A stretch of DNA of 64,000 bases. Source: Finegoldia magna ATCC 53516. GTDB taxonomy: Bacteria > Bacillota > Clostridia > Tissierellales > Peptoniphilaceae. Shown here in pieces: positions 35,550 to 43,759 of this stretch. The stretch lies in the NCBI RefSeq assembly GCF_000159695.1, contig NZ_CM000955.1, forward strand, positions 501,543 to 565,542. Direction: 5' to 3'. A program made the position numbers and the translations under genes. A model generated the notes under the pieces. That model ran no database searches and was not told the origin of the DNA. It was given only the letters and a program-made list of their open reading frames with translations. Each line of letters starts with the position of its first letter. Within the stretch, counting starts at the first letter, position 1.

Positions 35550-38078
35550 TTATGCACTGCAGCTATCGCAGTCCTCCACTTCTAATGATTTACTTCTAAC
35601 ATAATAGATGGATTTGATGCCTTTTTCCCAAGCTCTGATGTAGATGTTTAGTATTGTTCTCATCGTGTAATCAGTCGTGATATAAATGTTGACCGATTGT
35701 CCTTGGTCGATGTGGCGTTGTCTGATACTTGTCGCATCTACAGTTATATTTTGATCCAATTCGTGTGCATTTTCGTACAACCAGAATGTTTGTGGACTAA
35801 GTCCTGGTGCAACACGTGGGACAATTGTACCCTTCTTTTCTTCAAGGAAATATCTACTCATAACTGGATCCACTGCTGCAGTAGTTCCTGCGATTATCGA
35901 AGTTGAACCAGTTGGTGCCACTGCCATCAAGTAACCATTTCTCATTCCGTTTTTCTTGATATCGTGATACAATTCGTTCCATTTTTCAGAATTGTAATCT
36001 CTTAATTTGAAATATTCACCATTTTCCCAATCAGAACCTTCAAAATATTCGTAAGATCCCTTTTCCTTGGCGATTTTATTACTTGCTTTGATAGCGTAGT
36101 AATTGATTTTTTCGTACAATTTATCTGCAAATTCCAAATGCTTTTCAACATCTGAATACATAATATTATTTTTTACCAAACAGTGATGATAACCACTTGT
36201 TCCAAGTCCGATTGGACGGTATTTTTTGTTAGTGTACTTTGCGTATTCCAATGGATAGAAGTTCAAATCAATAACATTGTCAAGTCCTCTAACTGCTGTT
36301 TCCACAACTTCCTCTAATTCTTCGTCGTTGTTCACGTCGATATTTCCCAAAACAAGAGAAGCAAGATTACACACAACAAAATCTCCCGGTTTTGTTTTCG
36401 TAACGATAATATCGTCTCCGTCTTCTGTTTCGATAGTTTCACTGATAGAATGAATTTCGCTCATATTTTGCATAATTTCTGTACACAAATTAGAAGAATA
36501 AATCATTCCCTTGTGTTTGTTAGGATTCATTCTGTTTACAGTATCACGGTTGAATGTGAACGGAGTTCCTGTTTCTGTCCAGGATTTTATGATAAGTCTA
36601 ACCAAATCTTTTACTTTTATGCTACGTCTGGAAATACTTTCGTCAAGCACACATTCGTTGTATCTTTTTTCCCATTCGTCCCCGTAATAATCTTCCAAAT
36701 TATATCCTTTTTTCACAGAGATTTCGTGTGGGTCGAACATATACCAAGTTCCGTCGATATCGTCACGAACCATCTTCCAGAACAAATCAGGATAGCAAAC
36801 AGAAGGGAACACATCGTGTGCTTTCATTCTGTCATCACCGTTGTTTGTTCTAAGTTGCAAAAATTCCAATATATCCTTGTGCCATACATCCAAGTACACA
36901 GCTACAGAACCTTGGCGCACTCCCAATTGATCCACTGCAACAGCTGTATCATTTGCAAGTTTAATCCATCTGATAACTCCACCTGCAACACCTTGGAAAC
37001 CACGAATGTCGGATCCATTTGCACGAACTTTTCCGAAATACAATCCCATTCCACCACCATGCTTAGAAACTTGTGCGAAATTATTTATCGAACGATAAAT
37101 TCCTTCCAAAGTATCAGGAACAGTGTCTATAAAACAGCTTGACAATTGATTGAATGGTTTTCTGGCGTTACTCATCGTAGGAGTTGCCACAGTCACTTTC
37201 AATGTGGACAAATTATCGTAGATCTTCTTTGCCCAATGAATTCTATCCTTTTCTTTAAGTGCCAAATGCATCGCAATCCCCATGAACATTTCTTGTGCAG
37301 ATTCCATCACTCTGTTGTCATGAGTTTTAATCAAATATCTCTTTATAATCAAATCCAAAGCACTGAATGTGAATAACTTATCCCTATCGTCATCAATGTA
37401 TTTTTCCAATTCGTCAATATCATCATCAGTATACACTTCTCTGATGTATGAACCATACAATCCTCTCTCATCCAAAAACTTAATCTTTGATTTAAAATCT
37501 TGAAGATCGTATTGAACTTCTAACTTCTTAATATTTTGTTTCAAATTATAATTCATAAACAACGATGCAATATATTCCCAATTTGGAGCTTCCTTACTAA
37601 CAAGTTCCCCAGAAGCTTTGGACAATAAATTCACCATATCGTATTGTGACAGATTAGGCTTAACAAATGATTCGAACTTCAAATACAAATTCTCAATCGA
37701 ATACCTAGTAGAATCGTAATGTTCTTGAATATATCTAATGATTTCGATGACATCTTCATCTGTGATAAATCTTTCGAACTCTTCGATAACTTTTCTGTCT
37801 GTGGTATGTTTTGCACGATACAAAATAAAAGATTTTACAACCTTGTATTGACCGTGATCAATCAAAGTCAATTCCACCAAGTCTTGGATTTCTTCCACAG
37901 TGACCACATGATTTTTCGGATACTTGTTCACAATAGTGTTTTCAATTTCTTGTGCCATAGCTTCCAGTTCATTTTCCTCTGCGTAAATTCCTACAGAAGC
38001 ATAAGCTTTTTTCATGGCTAATTTTATCTTCGACCTATCAAAATCGACAATATTGCCATCTCTCTTTTTTATTTCCAT
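35550..38078 (-). CDS. nrdA: Ribonucleoside-diphosphate reductase large subunit, class I
   Basis: This 842-residue enzyme reduces ribonucleotides to deoxyribonucleotides. An N-terminal ATP-cone (IKKRDGNIVDFDRSKIKLAM) precedes the barrel with TPTMSNARKPFNQLSSCF and NLCTEIM. The C-terminal tail DCDSCSA carries the redox cysteine pair. No small subunit gene is next to it: the downstream neighbour is a lipoprotein and the upstream one an ABC-like gene, so nrdB must lie elsewhere or be lost. GGGAG precedes the ATG. Confidence 0.93.
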   Translation of the reverse strand: MEIKKRDGNIVDFDRSKIKLAMKKAYASVGIYAEENELEAMAQEIENTIVNKYPKNHVVTVEEIQDLVELTLIDHGQYKVVKSFILYRAKHTTDRKVIEEFERFITDEDVIEIIRYIQEHYDSTRYSIENLYLKFESFVKPNLSQYDMVNLLSKASGELVSKEAPNWEYIASLFMNYNLKQNIKKLEVQYDLQDFKSKIKFLDERGLYGSYIREVYTDDDIDELEKYIDDDRDKLFTFSALDLIIKRYLIKTHDNRVMESAQEMFMGIAMHLALKEKDRIHWAKKIYDNLSTLKVTVATPTMSNARKPFNQLSSCFIDTVPDTLEGIYRSINNFAQVSKHGGGMGLYFGKVRANGSDIRGFQGVAGGVIRWIKLANDTAVAVDQLGVRQGSVAVYLDVWHKDILEFLQLRTNNGDDRMKAHDVFPSVCYPDLFWKMVRDDIDGTWYMFDPHEISVKKGYNLEDYYGDEWEKRYNECVLDESISRRSIKVKDLVRLIIKSWTETGTPFTFNRDTVNRMNPNKHKGMIYSSNLCTEIMQNMSEIHSISETIETEDGDDIIVTKTKPGDFVVCNLASLVLGNIDVNNDEELEEVVETAVRGLDNVIDLNFYPLEYAKYTNKKYRPIGLGTSGYHHCLVKNNIMYSDVEKHLEFADKLYEKINYYAIKASNKIAKEKGSYEYFEGSDWENGEYFKLRDYNSEKWNELYHDIKKNGMRNGYLMAVAPTGSTSIIAGTTAAVDPVMSRYFLEEKKGTIVPRVAPGLSPQTFWLYENAHELDQNITVDATSIRQRHIDQGQSVNIYITTDYTMRTILNIYIRAWEKGIKSIYYVRSKSLEVEDCDSCSA

Positions 38079-38246
38079 TATTACTCCCTTTTATCGTGTA
38101 TATAGTGGATTATAAAAACCCAACTACAATTTATAGTATTAATTCCTATTAAATATTACCACAAATCTAAGTGAAATAACACTGAAAATATAGTATTAAA
38201 ATTTTTCAAAAAGCTAAAAATATATAATTTTAATAAAATGTTCAAA

Positions 38247-38852
38247 TCATTTTACATCAGAAATGGTACTCTTGCCTAGCTTTAAAATCGGTAAATCATC
38301 AACTAATTTTTTCTTCTTGTCACACAAAATAATATAGTTGATATTCTTCTCATCAAACATTTGAGTAAGTTTTCTCATGTTTTTCTTAGCAAAAATTTTT
38401 GTGTAATTATTGTAATTTTTTATAATCACAAACTGACTCTGCGCCAACACAACCTTCGCATAAAAAAGTTTGATGATAGTATCATTATCACATTCTTTTA
38501 ACTTATTATCCAAATCCACATTCAGACTTTCATTCAAGCTCTGAATTTTTCTGTAAATTGTCACAGGAGACATCTTCATTGAACGCAACACCAACGACAA
38601 ATTATCGTACACATTCAAATGAGGATACAACATAAACTCATCCACAACATAAAATCCACGGTACTTCGATATCACATTGTTTGAAATCTTTCCATCTATT
38701 AACATCTTCCCATTTGCGTATTTTACATTCATTAATACAGCTATGAACTTATCCAAAGTTATTTTATTTGAAAAAATCTGACAATTCTGAGAGATTTTCC
38801 CTGTCAAATTTTCAAAATAATTCGTACTATAATTTTCAAATACAATATCCAT
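38247..38852 (-). CDS. Degenerate ABC ATPase-like protein
   Basis: This 201-residue protein aligns in order with an ABC nucleotide-binding domain. FYVVDEFMLYPHLNVYDNLSL resembles the Q-loop to signature stretch, and LFYAKVVLAQSQFVIIKNY resembles the Walker B strand. The P-loop is replaced by GKISQNCQIFSNKITLDKF, there is no LSGGQ, and the catalytic Glu is missing. It probably does not hydrolyse ATP. The start lies 2 bases after the stop of a large membrane protein gene, so the pair resembles an ABC transporter whose motor has lost its catalytic residues. Confidence 0.6.
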   Translation of the reverse strand: MDIVFENYSTNYFENLTGKISQNCQIFSNKITLDKFIAVLMNVKYANGKMLIDGKISNNVISKYRGFYVVDEFMLYPHLNVYDNLSLVLRSMKMSPVTIYRKIQSLNESLNVDLDNKLKECDNDTIIKLFYAKVVLAQSQFVIIKNYNNYTKIFAKKNMRKLTQMFDEKNINYIILCDKKKKLVDDLPILKLGKSTISDVK

Positions 38853-38854
38853 AA

Positions 38855-40540
38855 CTACCTTCTAACCCTAATCTTAGTTATAATATCCCAACACAAATTG
38901 ACAACAGAAAATATCGCCACAATTATAAAACCTATCAAGTAATAATAATTACTGTTAAGCTTTCTTACAAAAAATATGAGAATATCCATAGCGCCTTCAT
39001 TGTAAATATCGATCATGTGAGAAAAATACACTCCAGTGAAACAAAACATCACATAAAAAGCCATAAAATTCAACAAAATCGTAATCAAATTAACCTTATT
39101 AGAATAAATCGGAAAAACAACCCATCTATAATACTCAAACTTGTTCATATCGTCATTGTGCATCAAATAATTGATATTATTAGAGAAAAATCCTATTCTT
39201 TGCATAGAATACACGTTATAAGCTGTTAGCGCACCTATAAGTAACCAAAAAGTCAACCAGAAAATTAGCATCAAACTTTGATCGTGAAGTACGTATTGGT
39301 TGAAAATTCCAAATATTTTCGTAAACACAAAATCATTTGGAAACATCAGCAATACAAACAGTGATGCAATTGACAATATACACATGAAAAGATTCAATTC
39401 CTTGTCAACTCTGGAGAAAATCCTCCACACAATCAAAGATACAATCTCTCCAATCGAAAACACCATCACACTAAGTAGAGCACACGCACACACTATCTTC
39501 AAATCAAACTGAATATAAAATCGGTCGTTATTTTTCAGAACAAATGTCAAATCCTCTCCCAAAACAGTTGCAATCACAACAAAAATATTAAAAACGGCAA
39601 CTATTCCACATATTACCCAGTAAATAAGTTTAATATTATTAATGAAAAATCCTTTAACCTGTAATTTAATGTTTATAATCGACTCTCTAAAATTATTCGG
39701 ACGAATTCCTTTATTAATATCTCTGACGATTTTTTTATAATTTACTATATTGATAATTTCCAAAACCACCAATATGCCAATCATAAGCTCATCCAGTTTA
39801 TCGATATGCGTATCTCCAATGAGAATGAACACACTCGCCAAAAAAATTGCAATCATAATCAAAAACTTATACAGTTGGTTGAACTGAAGCTGACCCACAC
39901 CAGGAATTAAATATAAAGCCTTGAATTTTGTATCGTAATCTTTGGAATCAACCTTCATATTTTTTCTCAAATCGTACAAATCACGCCTAAGCTTGTTCAC
40001 CTCAGTATTTATTCTCTTTTTGTACACTTGCTTCAGACTTCTCTTAACACTGTACAAATACACGCTATCCTTTGAATACTCACTTATTATGAACTCCCTT
40101 TTATTCTTAGATTTAAGATGAGCTCTTTTGCTTTTCTTATCCTTGTCTTTTGAATTATCGCGTGAAAATTTATAACTCTCTACAATTTTCTTCAAATAAA
40201 ACCTAAAATTAAATCCTTTTTCTATATCTCCAGAATTTTTGATAGCATCGTCCAAAAAACTCATATCATTTTCCATATCTTGAAAAATCTGAATGATTTC
40301 ATCGTATCTTTCTTCTACAAGTTTATTTTTAGTGTATATGTAATTATATTGGGAAGATACATCCTTATATTCCTCATAAAAATCAATCTTAGATTGAGAT
40401 ATGAATTTTTCCACAAGAACCCTATTTAACAAACTGTCATTGTGATGAGGAAGACTGTGCTTAAATCTAATGACAGAATTATCCAGTTCTTTGAGGAAAT
40501 TTATCTCTTTAGTTTTGATTAATTCGATTTTTTCGTTCAT
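38855..40540 (-). CDS. Large hypothetical membrane protein with cytoplasmic coiled-coil N-terminus
   Basis: The first 210 or so residues are charged and helical (NKLVEERYDEIIQIFQDMEN, KRAHLKSKNKREF). The rest has about nine hydrophobic segments, starting with FLIMIAIFLASVFILIG near 230 and ending near 550. No known family is recognised. Its tight coupling to the degenerate ABC-like gene suggests that the two proteins work together. The 150-base region upstream is AT-rich and divergent from the DUF554 gene. Confidence 0.65.
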   Translation of the reverse strand: MNEKIELIKTKEINFLKELDNSVIRFKHSLPHHNDSLLNRVLVEKFISQSKIDFYEEYKDVSSQYNYIYTKNKLVEERYDEIIQIFQDMENDMSFLDDAIKNSGDIEKGFNFRFYLKKIVESYKFSRDNSKDKDKKSKRAHLKSKNKREFIISEYSKDSVYLYSVKRSLKQVYKKRINTEVNKLRRDLYDLRKNMKVDSKDYDTKFKALYLIPGVGQLQFNQLYKFLIMIAIFLASVFILIGDTHIDKLDELMIGILVVLEIINIVNYKKIVRDINKGIRPNNFRESIINIKLQVKGFFINNIKLIYWVICGIVAVFNIFVVIATVLGEDLTFVLKNNDRFYIQFDLKIVCACALLSVMVFSIGEIVSLIVWRIFSRVDKELNLFMCILSIASLFVLLMFPNDFVFTKIFGIFNQYVLHDQSLMLIFWLTFWLLIGALTAYNVYSMQRIGFFSNNINYLMHNDDMNKFEYYRWVVFPIYSNKVNLITILLNFMAFYVMFCFTGVYFSHMIDIYNEGAMDILIFFVRKLNSNYYYLIGFIIVAIFSVVNLCWDIITKIRVRR

Positions 40541-40731
40541 ATCGAACTCCTAAATTTTACAAATTATTGATATATTTTTGCTCATTTGATATGTAGCTTT
40601 TATGTGTATTATCTTTTTGTGATATTATATTTACATATTTTTACCACTTTCAAATATTACATTGTTAATTAATAAAAATATTACTTTACAAATTGAATAA
40701 AATATATTATCATATTTCGTGGAGGATTATG

Positions 40732-41421
40732 ATGTTTTACATATTAATAAATGTTGTAGCGGTTGCAGTCGCAGCCCTTTTGGGAAGACTTTTGAAATCT
40801 TTCCTGCCTAAAAAACTAATAAAAAGTATAATGGACGTTGTCGCCGTTTGTATATTAATAATGGGAATACAAGGAAGTGTCAAAACAAATAATTTTATTT
40901 TTATGTTGATTTCCTTAGTTATCGGTGCTATAATAGGTAACGGTCTTGATTTGGACAAGAAATTAGCCAACCTTGTAGAGTATTTACAAAACAAAGTTCC
41001 AGACTCATCTGGCTCGTCCATGAAAGGCGCCATTGCATTAATAATGCTACAAAATATCGGATCATTGGCAATCCTTGCTCCATTGAATTTAGGATTAAGT
41101 GGATCCGCCGACATAATGCAATTTAAAATAATATTAGACAGTATAACAACATTTTTGTTCTCAGCAACATACGGATTCACAGTAGCACTGTCCGGAGTTG
41201 TAGGACTTGTGATGAACACACTAATATTCTTATTATCAACATCACTAAGCAAAGTCTTAGTACCAGAAGTAATTGATAACATTTCAGTAGTAGGATCATT
41301 GTTGATAGTCCTACTTGGTATAGATATGCTAGAAATCAAAAAATTCAAAATCATGGATTACATTCCAGCAATATTTATTCCAATATTTTGGTTCATCATC
41401 AAACAATTACTTCACATCTAA
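40732..41421 (+). CDS. DUF554 family membrane protein
   Basis: This 229-residue protein has about seven hydrophobic segments and the DUF554 (YdfK/YqgA-type) pattern of an N-terminal NVVAVAVAALLGRLLKSFLP and a glycine-rich IGAIIGNGLDLDKKL. The substrate or role is unknown. Two adjacent ATG codons are at 40729 and 40732; GGAGG at 40721-40725 favours 40732. Confidence 0.85.
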   Translation: MFYILINVVAVAVAALLGRLLKSFLPKKLIKSIMDVVAVCILIMGIQGSVKTNNFIFMLISLVIGAIIGNGLDLDKKLANLVEYLQNKVPDSSGSSMKGAIALIMLQNIGSLAILAPLNLGLSGSADIMQFKIILDSITTFLFSATYGFTVALSGVVGLVMNTLIFLLSTSLSKVLVPEVIDNISVVGSLLIVLLGIDMLEIKKFKIMDYIPAIFIPIFWFIIKQLLHI

Positions 41422-41441
41422 ATTAGTTAACAAGTTAGAGG

Positions 41442-41535
41442 GGAAAACTCTCATGCCTTCAAAATTTTCCAGAGTTGACTCCCCTTACTCCTTTCTTATA
41501 TGGCGCATGATTTTAAATCATGTGTTTTTTTTATT
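41442..41535 (+). terminator. Tandem hairpins and terminator after the DUF554 gene
   Basis: The first hairpin pairs GGGG..ACTCT with AGAGT..CCCC (41440-41486). The second, CATGATTT / AAATCATG (41504-41522), is followed by eight T and is a good terminator. The first hairpin is unusually large for a 3' region and could be a separate RNA element. Confidence 0.7.
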
Positions 41536-41654
41536 ATACCTCATTTCAAGAAATTTCAAACAAAATCAATTTTTTTCAAATTTTTTTTAATTTTTTTCAA
41601 AAAAACTTCAAAAAAGTGTTTAAAACATTTTTCAGTGGGTATATATATACTACA

Positions 41655-42016
41655 ATAAAAGATATCTAAATTGTAGAGCACAACTGTTACTTTAGTTTAT
41701 TGATTCCGATGAAAAGGATATATAAACAAAAATCGCAGGAATACTACCCGTTTTATTTGAAGACAAATAAAACTAGAACCTTTAAACATTTAAACTTAAA
41801 ACATTTAAATTTAAAATTTTATCCTAAGTATCGAAAACTTTAGTTAATTAAAGATTTAAAGATTGATTCGTTATATCTTGAAAAGCAAGTTTATCTGATA
41901 GATTACTATTAAGGAGTGGATAAGGAAATGATCGAACCAAAATTTCAGTTTAAGTGCAGTTTGCTCGGAAAATAAGAGTTGTTTCAGAAGATGGAAAATG
42001 ACTCTTATTTTTTTGT
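41655..42016 (+). ncRNA. Candidate structured RNA, roughly 360 nt, with a mini-ORF
   Basis: This gene-free stretch contains a perfect hairpin GTTTTATTTG / CAAATAAAAC, several shorter stems, a segment AAGGAGTGGATAAGGAAATG, and a final terminator hairpin AATAAGAGT / ACTCTTATT with seven T (41971-42014). A 15-residue frame from ATG at 41928 to 41975 lies just before the terminator. It looks like a stand-alone structured RNA or a leader with an attenuation peptide, but no gene follows in that direction. I do not recognise an Rfam family; raiA-type RNAs of clostridia would be worth testing. Confidence 0.45.
41928..41975 (+). CDS. Possible 15-residue peptide
   Basis: The frame MIEPKFQFKCSLLGK starts at an ATG close after AAGGA and ends at the foot of the terminator hairpin. 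The spacing of the ribosome sites is not ideal (AAGGAG is 11 bases away). It may be chance. Confidence 0.25.
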   Translation: MIEPKFQFKCSLLGK

Positions 42017-42024
42017 GTCCATTT

Positions 42025-42182
42025 CTCCCCCCTGAGTTTAAACAGGCTATCTGTTTTGGATAATTTCAGCTTCTTCTCGCCATCACCTCACGGTGATAGC
42101 CTTGCAAGTTGTTATGAAGTTCGTCGCAAACTACGCCCTACGTGAACTTTCACCACAGACTAACGACATGCCCGTCATAATA
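42025..42182 (-). mobile_element. Probable group II intron 5' fragment
   Basis: On the minus strand the sequence reads GACGGGCATGTCGTTAGTC, then GTGGTGAAAGTTCAC, TTGCGACGAAC, TTCATAACAACTTGCAAGGC and a hairpin CTATCACCGTGAGGTGATGG. This run of motifs resembles domain I at the 5' end of bacterial group II introns. The canonical GUGCG start and any intron-encoded reverse transcriptase are missing, so it is a remnant if the call is right. Confidence 0.45.
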
Positions 42183-42220
42183 AAAAAAGAGTCAGGGTTT
42201 TAGATTCACCCTAACTCATA
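42183..42220 (-). terminator. Terminator of the 67-residue protein gene
   Basis: On the minus strand GAGTTAGGGT pairs with ACCCTGACTC (one mismatch), followed by seven T. Confidence 0.75.
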
Positions 42221-42247
42221 TTTTATACAATCTTCAACGAAGACTAT

Positions 42248-42451
42248 CTATTTTCTATTTTCATATCCTATAGAGAAAAATAGAATTGATATAGCTACTA
42301 ATGTTATTGATAAAGGCAGCGCCCTAGCAATTAATGCTTCTGCAATATAATTACCAAATACAACTTCTTTTATTGTATACATGAGGATTAATGCAAAAAT
42401 TACTCCCAAACAGCATTTACAAATATAAACAATGTTTCTCTTATTTAACAT
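42248..42451 (-). CDS. Small hypothetical membrane protein
   Basis: This 67-residue protein has two hydrophobic segments: IVYICKCCLGVIFALILMYT and a second around ALPLSITLVAISILFFSIGY, with a short charged tail ENRK. A strong AAAGGGAGGT site precedes the ATG and a terminator follows, so it is probably expressed. No family is recognised. Upstream lie a possible 13-residue peptide, a palindrome and a remnant of a helix-turn-helix regulator. Confidence 0.65.
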   Translation of the reverse strand: MLNKRNIVYICKCCLGVIFALILMYTIKEVVFGNYIAEALIARALPLSITLVAISILFFSIGYENRK

Positions 42452-42500
42452 TTTACTTACCTCCCTTTCGATTTTATTAAACCTGTCTATCGAAAAGTAA

Positions 42501-42542
42501 TTAGTCTCCGTTTTTATACCTCTGAGGATTATTATAGTTCAT
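42501..42542 (-). CDS. Possible 13-residue peptide upstream of the small membrane protein
   Basis: ATG at 42542 follows AAAGGGGG and encodes MNYNNPQRYKNGD before a stop. The ribosome site is strong. It could be a leader peptide that tunes the following membrane protein gene, or an independent short peptide. There is no direct evidence of translation. Confidence 0.35.
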   Translation of the reverse strand: MNYNNPQRYKNGD

Positions 42543-42570
42543 AAATACCCCCTTTACACAATGTAATCAT

Positions 42571-42591
42571 ATAATTGTTAACAACAATTAT
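42571..42591. promoter_or_regulatory. Perfect inverted repeat, operator candidate
   Basis: ATAATTGTT and AACAATTAT are separated by AAC. The site lies 29 bases upstream of the 13-residue frame, where a repressor could block transcription. Confidence 0.45.
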
Positions 42592-42616
42592 GGTCATGAC
42601 ACTTATATGTTTCTTC

Positions 42617-42688
42617 TCAGTCCAAATCGAAAACCTGATACATACAAACTCCTAAAGGTTTCCTATATTCTTCAATTCTGTTATTCAA
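42617..42688 (-). pseudogene. Possible XRE-type regulator remnant
   Basis: From TTG at 42688 the minus strand encodes MNNRIEEYRKPLGVCMYQVF and a stop after DLD. The beginning resembles XRE-family regulators (NRIxExRKxxG). The rest of the helix-turn-helix is gone. Confidence 0.35.
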
Positions 42689-42875
42689 AATACCGTCCTG
42701 TTTCTTTTGGTTAATTTAAGTTTACCATAATTATTTTTATTGTCAATAAATTAATGTTTAATGACTTTTTTGTCGGTTACACCTCATATAGTTCCTACCC
42801 CTGAATCTCACAGCTAATTTATTCTTATCATTTTCTATCCTTGTCCAGCAATCTCAAAATCAGCGAAACCTTCTA

Positions 42876-43047
42876 GCAAACAATCGAAGCTAAGAATATC
42901 ATACGGAGTAAATAATCATAAATTCAAGTGAAGTGAACCGTTAAAAAATTGTGCTGTTTGAGTGGGTAGCACGAGTTCACAATTTTAGGTTCACAAGCTT
43001 AGAATTTATTTATTTTCGTAGTCTAGATATTCGTGCGAGATGTTTGC
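42876..43047. repeat. Palindromic element, core type B, copy 2
   Basis: The ends GCAAAC/GAATATC and GATATTC/GTTTGC are conserved. The core matches copy 1 at 27766 except for paired changes: GTGAACC with GGTTCAC replaces GTTAGCC with GGCTAAC. That keeps the stem. Confidence 0.85.
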
Positions 43048-43149
43048 TATTAGTCTGACCCTTGCGTGTCTTGCAACTGTCTTCTAGCGAAATCTTTGCA
43101 CCATTTTTTATTCTTGTCTTGCAATCCCCAACACACGCGAAACCTTAGA

Positions 43150-43318
43150 GCAAACGATCGAAGCTAAGAATATCATCATATAAAATTTAATGCTTCTTAT
43201 GAGCGACGCTTCGAACGATGAAATCTTCATTTCATCTTATTAAAAGAAGATTTCTGAAGTGAGGCTGAGCGAGTGAGAACATTAAATTTTACCCAGGATA
43301 TTCGTGCGAGGTGTTTGC
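43150..43318. repeat. Palindromic element, core type C, copy 1
   Basis: The 169-bp element has the common ends but a third core: AAATTTAATG pairs with CATTAAATTT and GAAATCTTC with GAAGATTTC. A linker of about 100 bp with a repeated CTTGCGTGTCTTGCAACTGT precedes it, and the same sequence follows it. Confidence 0.8.
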
Positions 43319-43401
43319 TATGGTCTCAACCCTTGCGTGTCTTGCAACTGTCTTCTAGCGAAATCTTTACACCATTTTCTATCCTTGTCCTGCAATCCCC
43401 A

Positions 43402-43433
43402 TAAAAAAGAAGCCTTATTCAGACTTCTTTTTG
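43402..43433 (-). terminator. Terminator of the OPT-PqqD operon
   Basis: AAAAAGAAG and CTTCTTTTT pair around an 11-base loop. The hairpin overlaps the last codons of the PqqD-like gene, whose stop is at 43415. Confidence 0.65.
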
Positions 43434-43759
43434 AGTTTAACAATATCATTGTTGTATAAAATTTGTATGAATTGAGATAGTCTCTCATATAGAGGTTCTA
43501 CCTCATCTCCGTATTGTTCTTTTAATTTATTCCCAATCTCTATGATGTTTGCTTTGCCATCAATCATTCTGAAAACATCACTGCCGTAACCTTCAAGCTT
43601 GATGTTGGATTCTTTTGGCGTAAAGAACATCTTTTGAGCAATCTTATCAAAAATATGATTGTGTTTCTTTTTCAAGTACACTAGATCATTTTTCTCATAA
43701 AACTCTATTTTTTCGTTGACCTCAGGAATAAATTCTAGAAAATTTTTATTTCGCTTCAT
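43415..43759 (-). CDS. PqqD-like protein
   Basis: This 114-residue protein ends with a PqqD fold: GYGSDVFRMIDGKANIIEIGNKL matches the conserved DG-T/NI block, followed by the C-terminal helix-turn-helix-like portion ILYNNDIVKL. PqqD proteins bind precursor peptides for radical SAM or related modifying enzymes, but none is present nearby. The start overlaps the OPT transporter gene by 14 bases, so the two are co-expressed. A role in peptide handling with the oligopeptide transporter is a positional guess. Confidence 0.75.
   Translation of the reverse strand: MKRNKNFLEFIPEVNEKIEFYEKNDLVYLKKKHNHIFDKIAQKMFFTPKESNIKLEGYGSDVFRMIDGKANIIEIGNKLKEQYGDEVEPLYERLSQFIQILYNNDIVKLKKKSE

Noticed and set aside
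36450..37376. Long plus-strand frames opposite nrdA
   Set aside because: They are explained by the antisense of conserved nrdA codons; no start signals are present.
41442..41535. Riboswitch in the 3' region of the DUF554 gene
   Set aside because: The hairpins are followed by a terminator, but no gene lies downstream on that strand and no known aptamer core was recognised.
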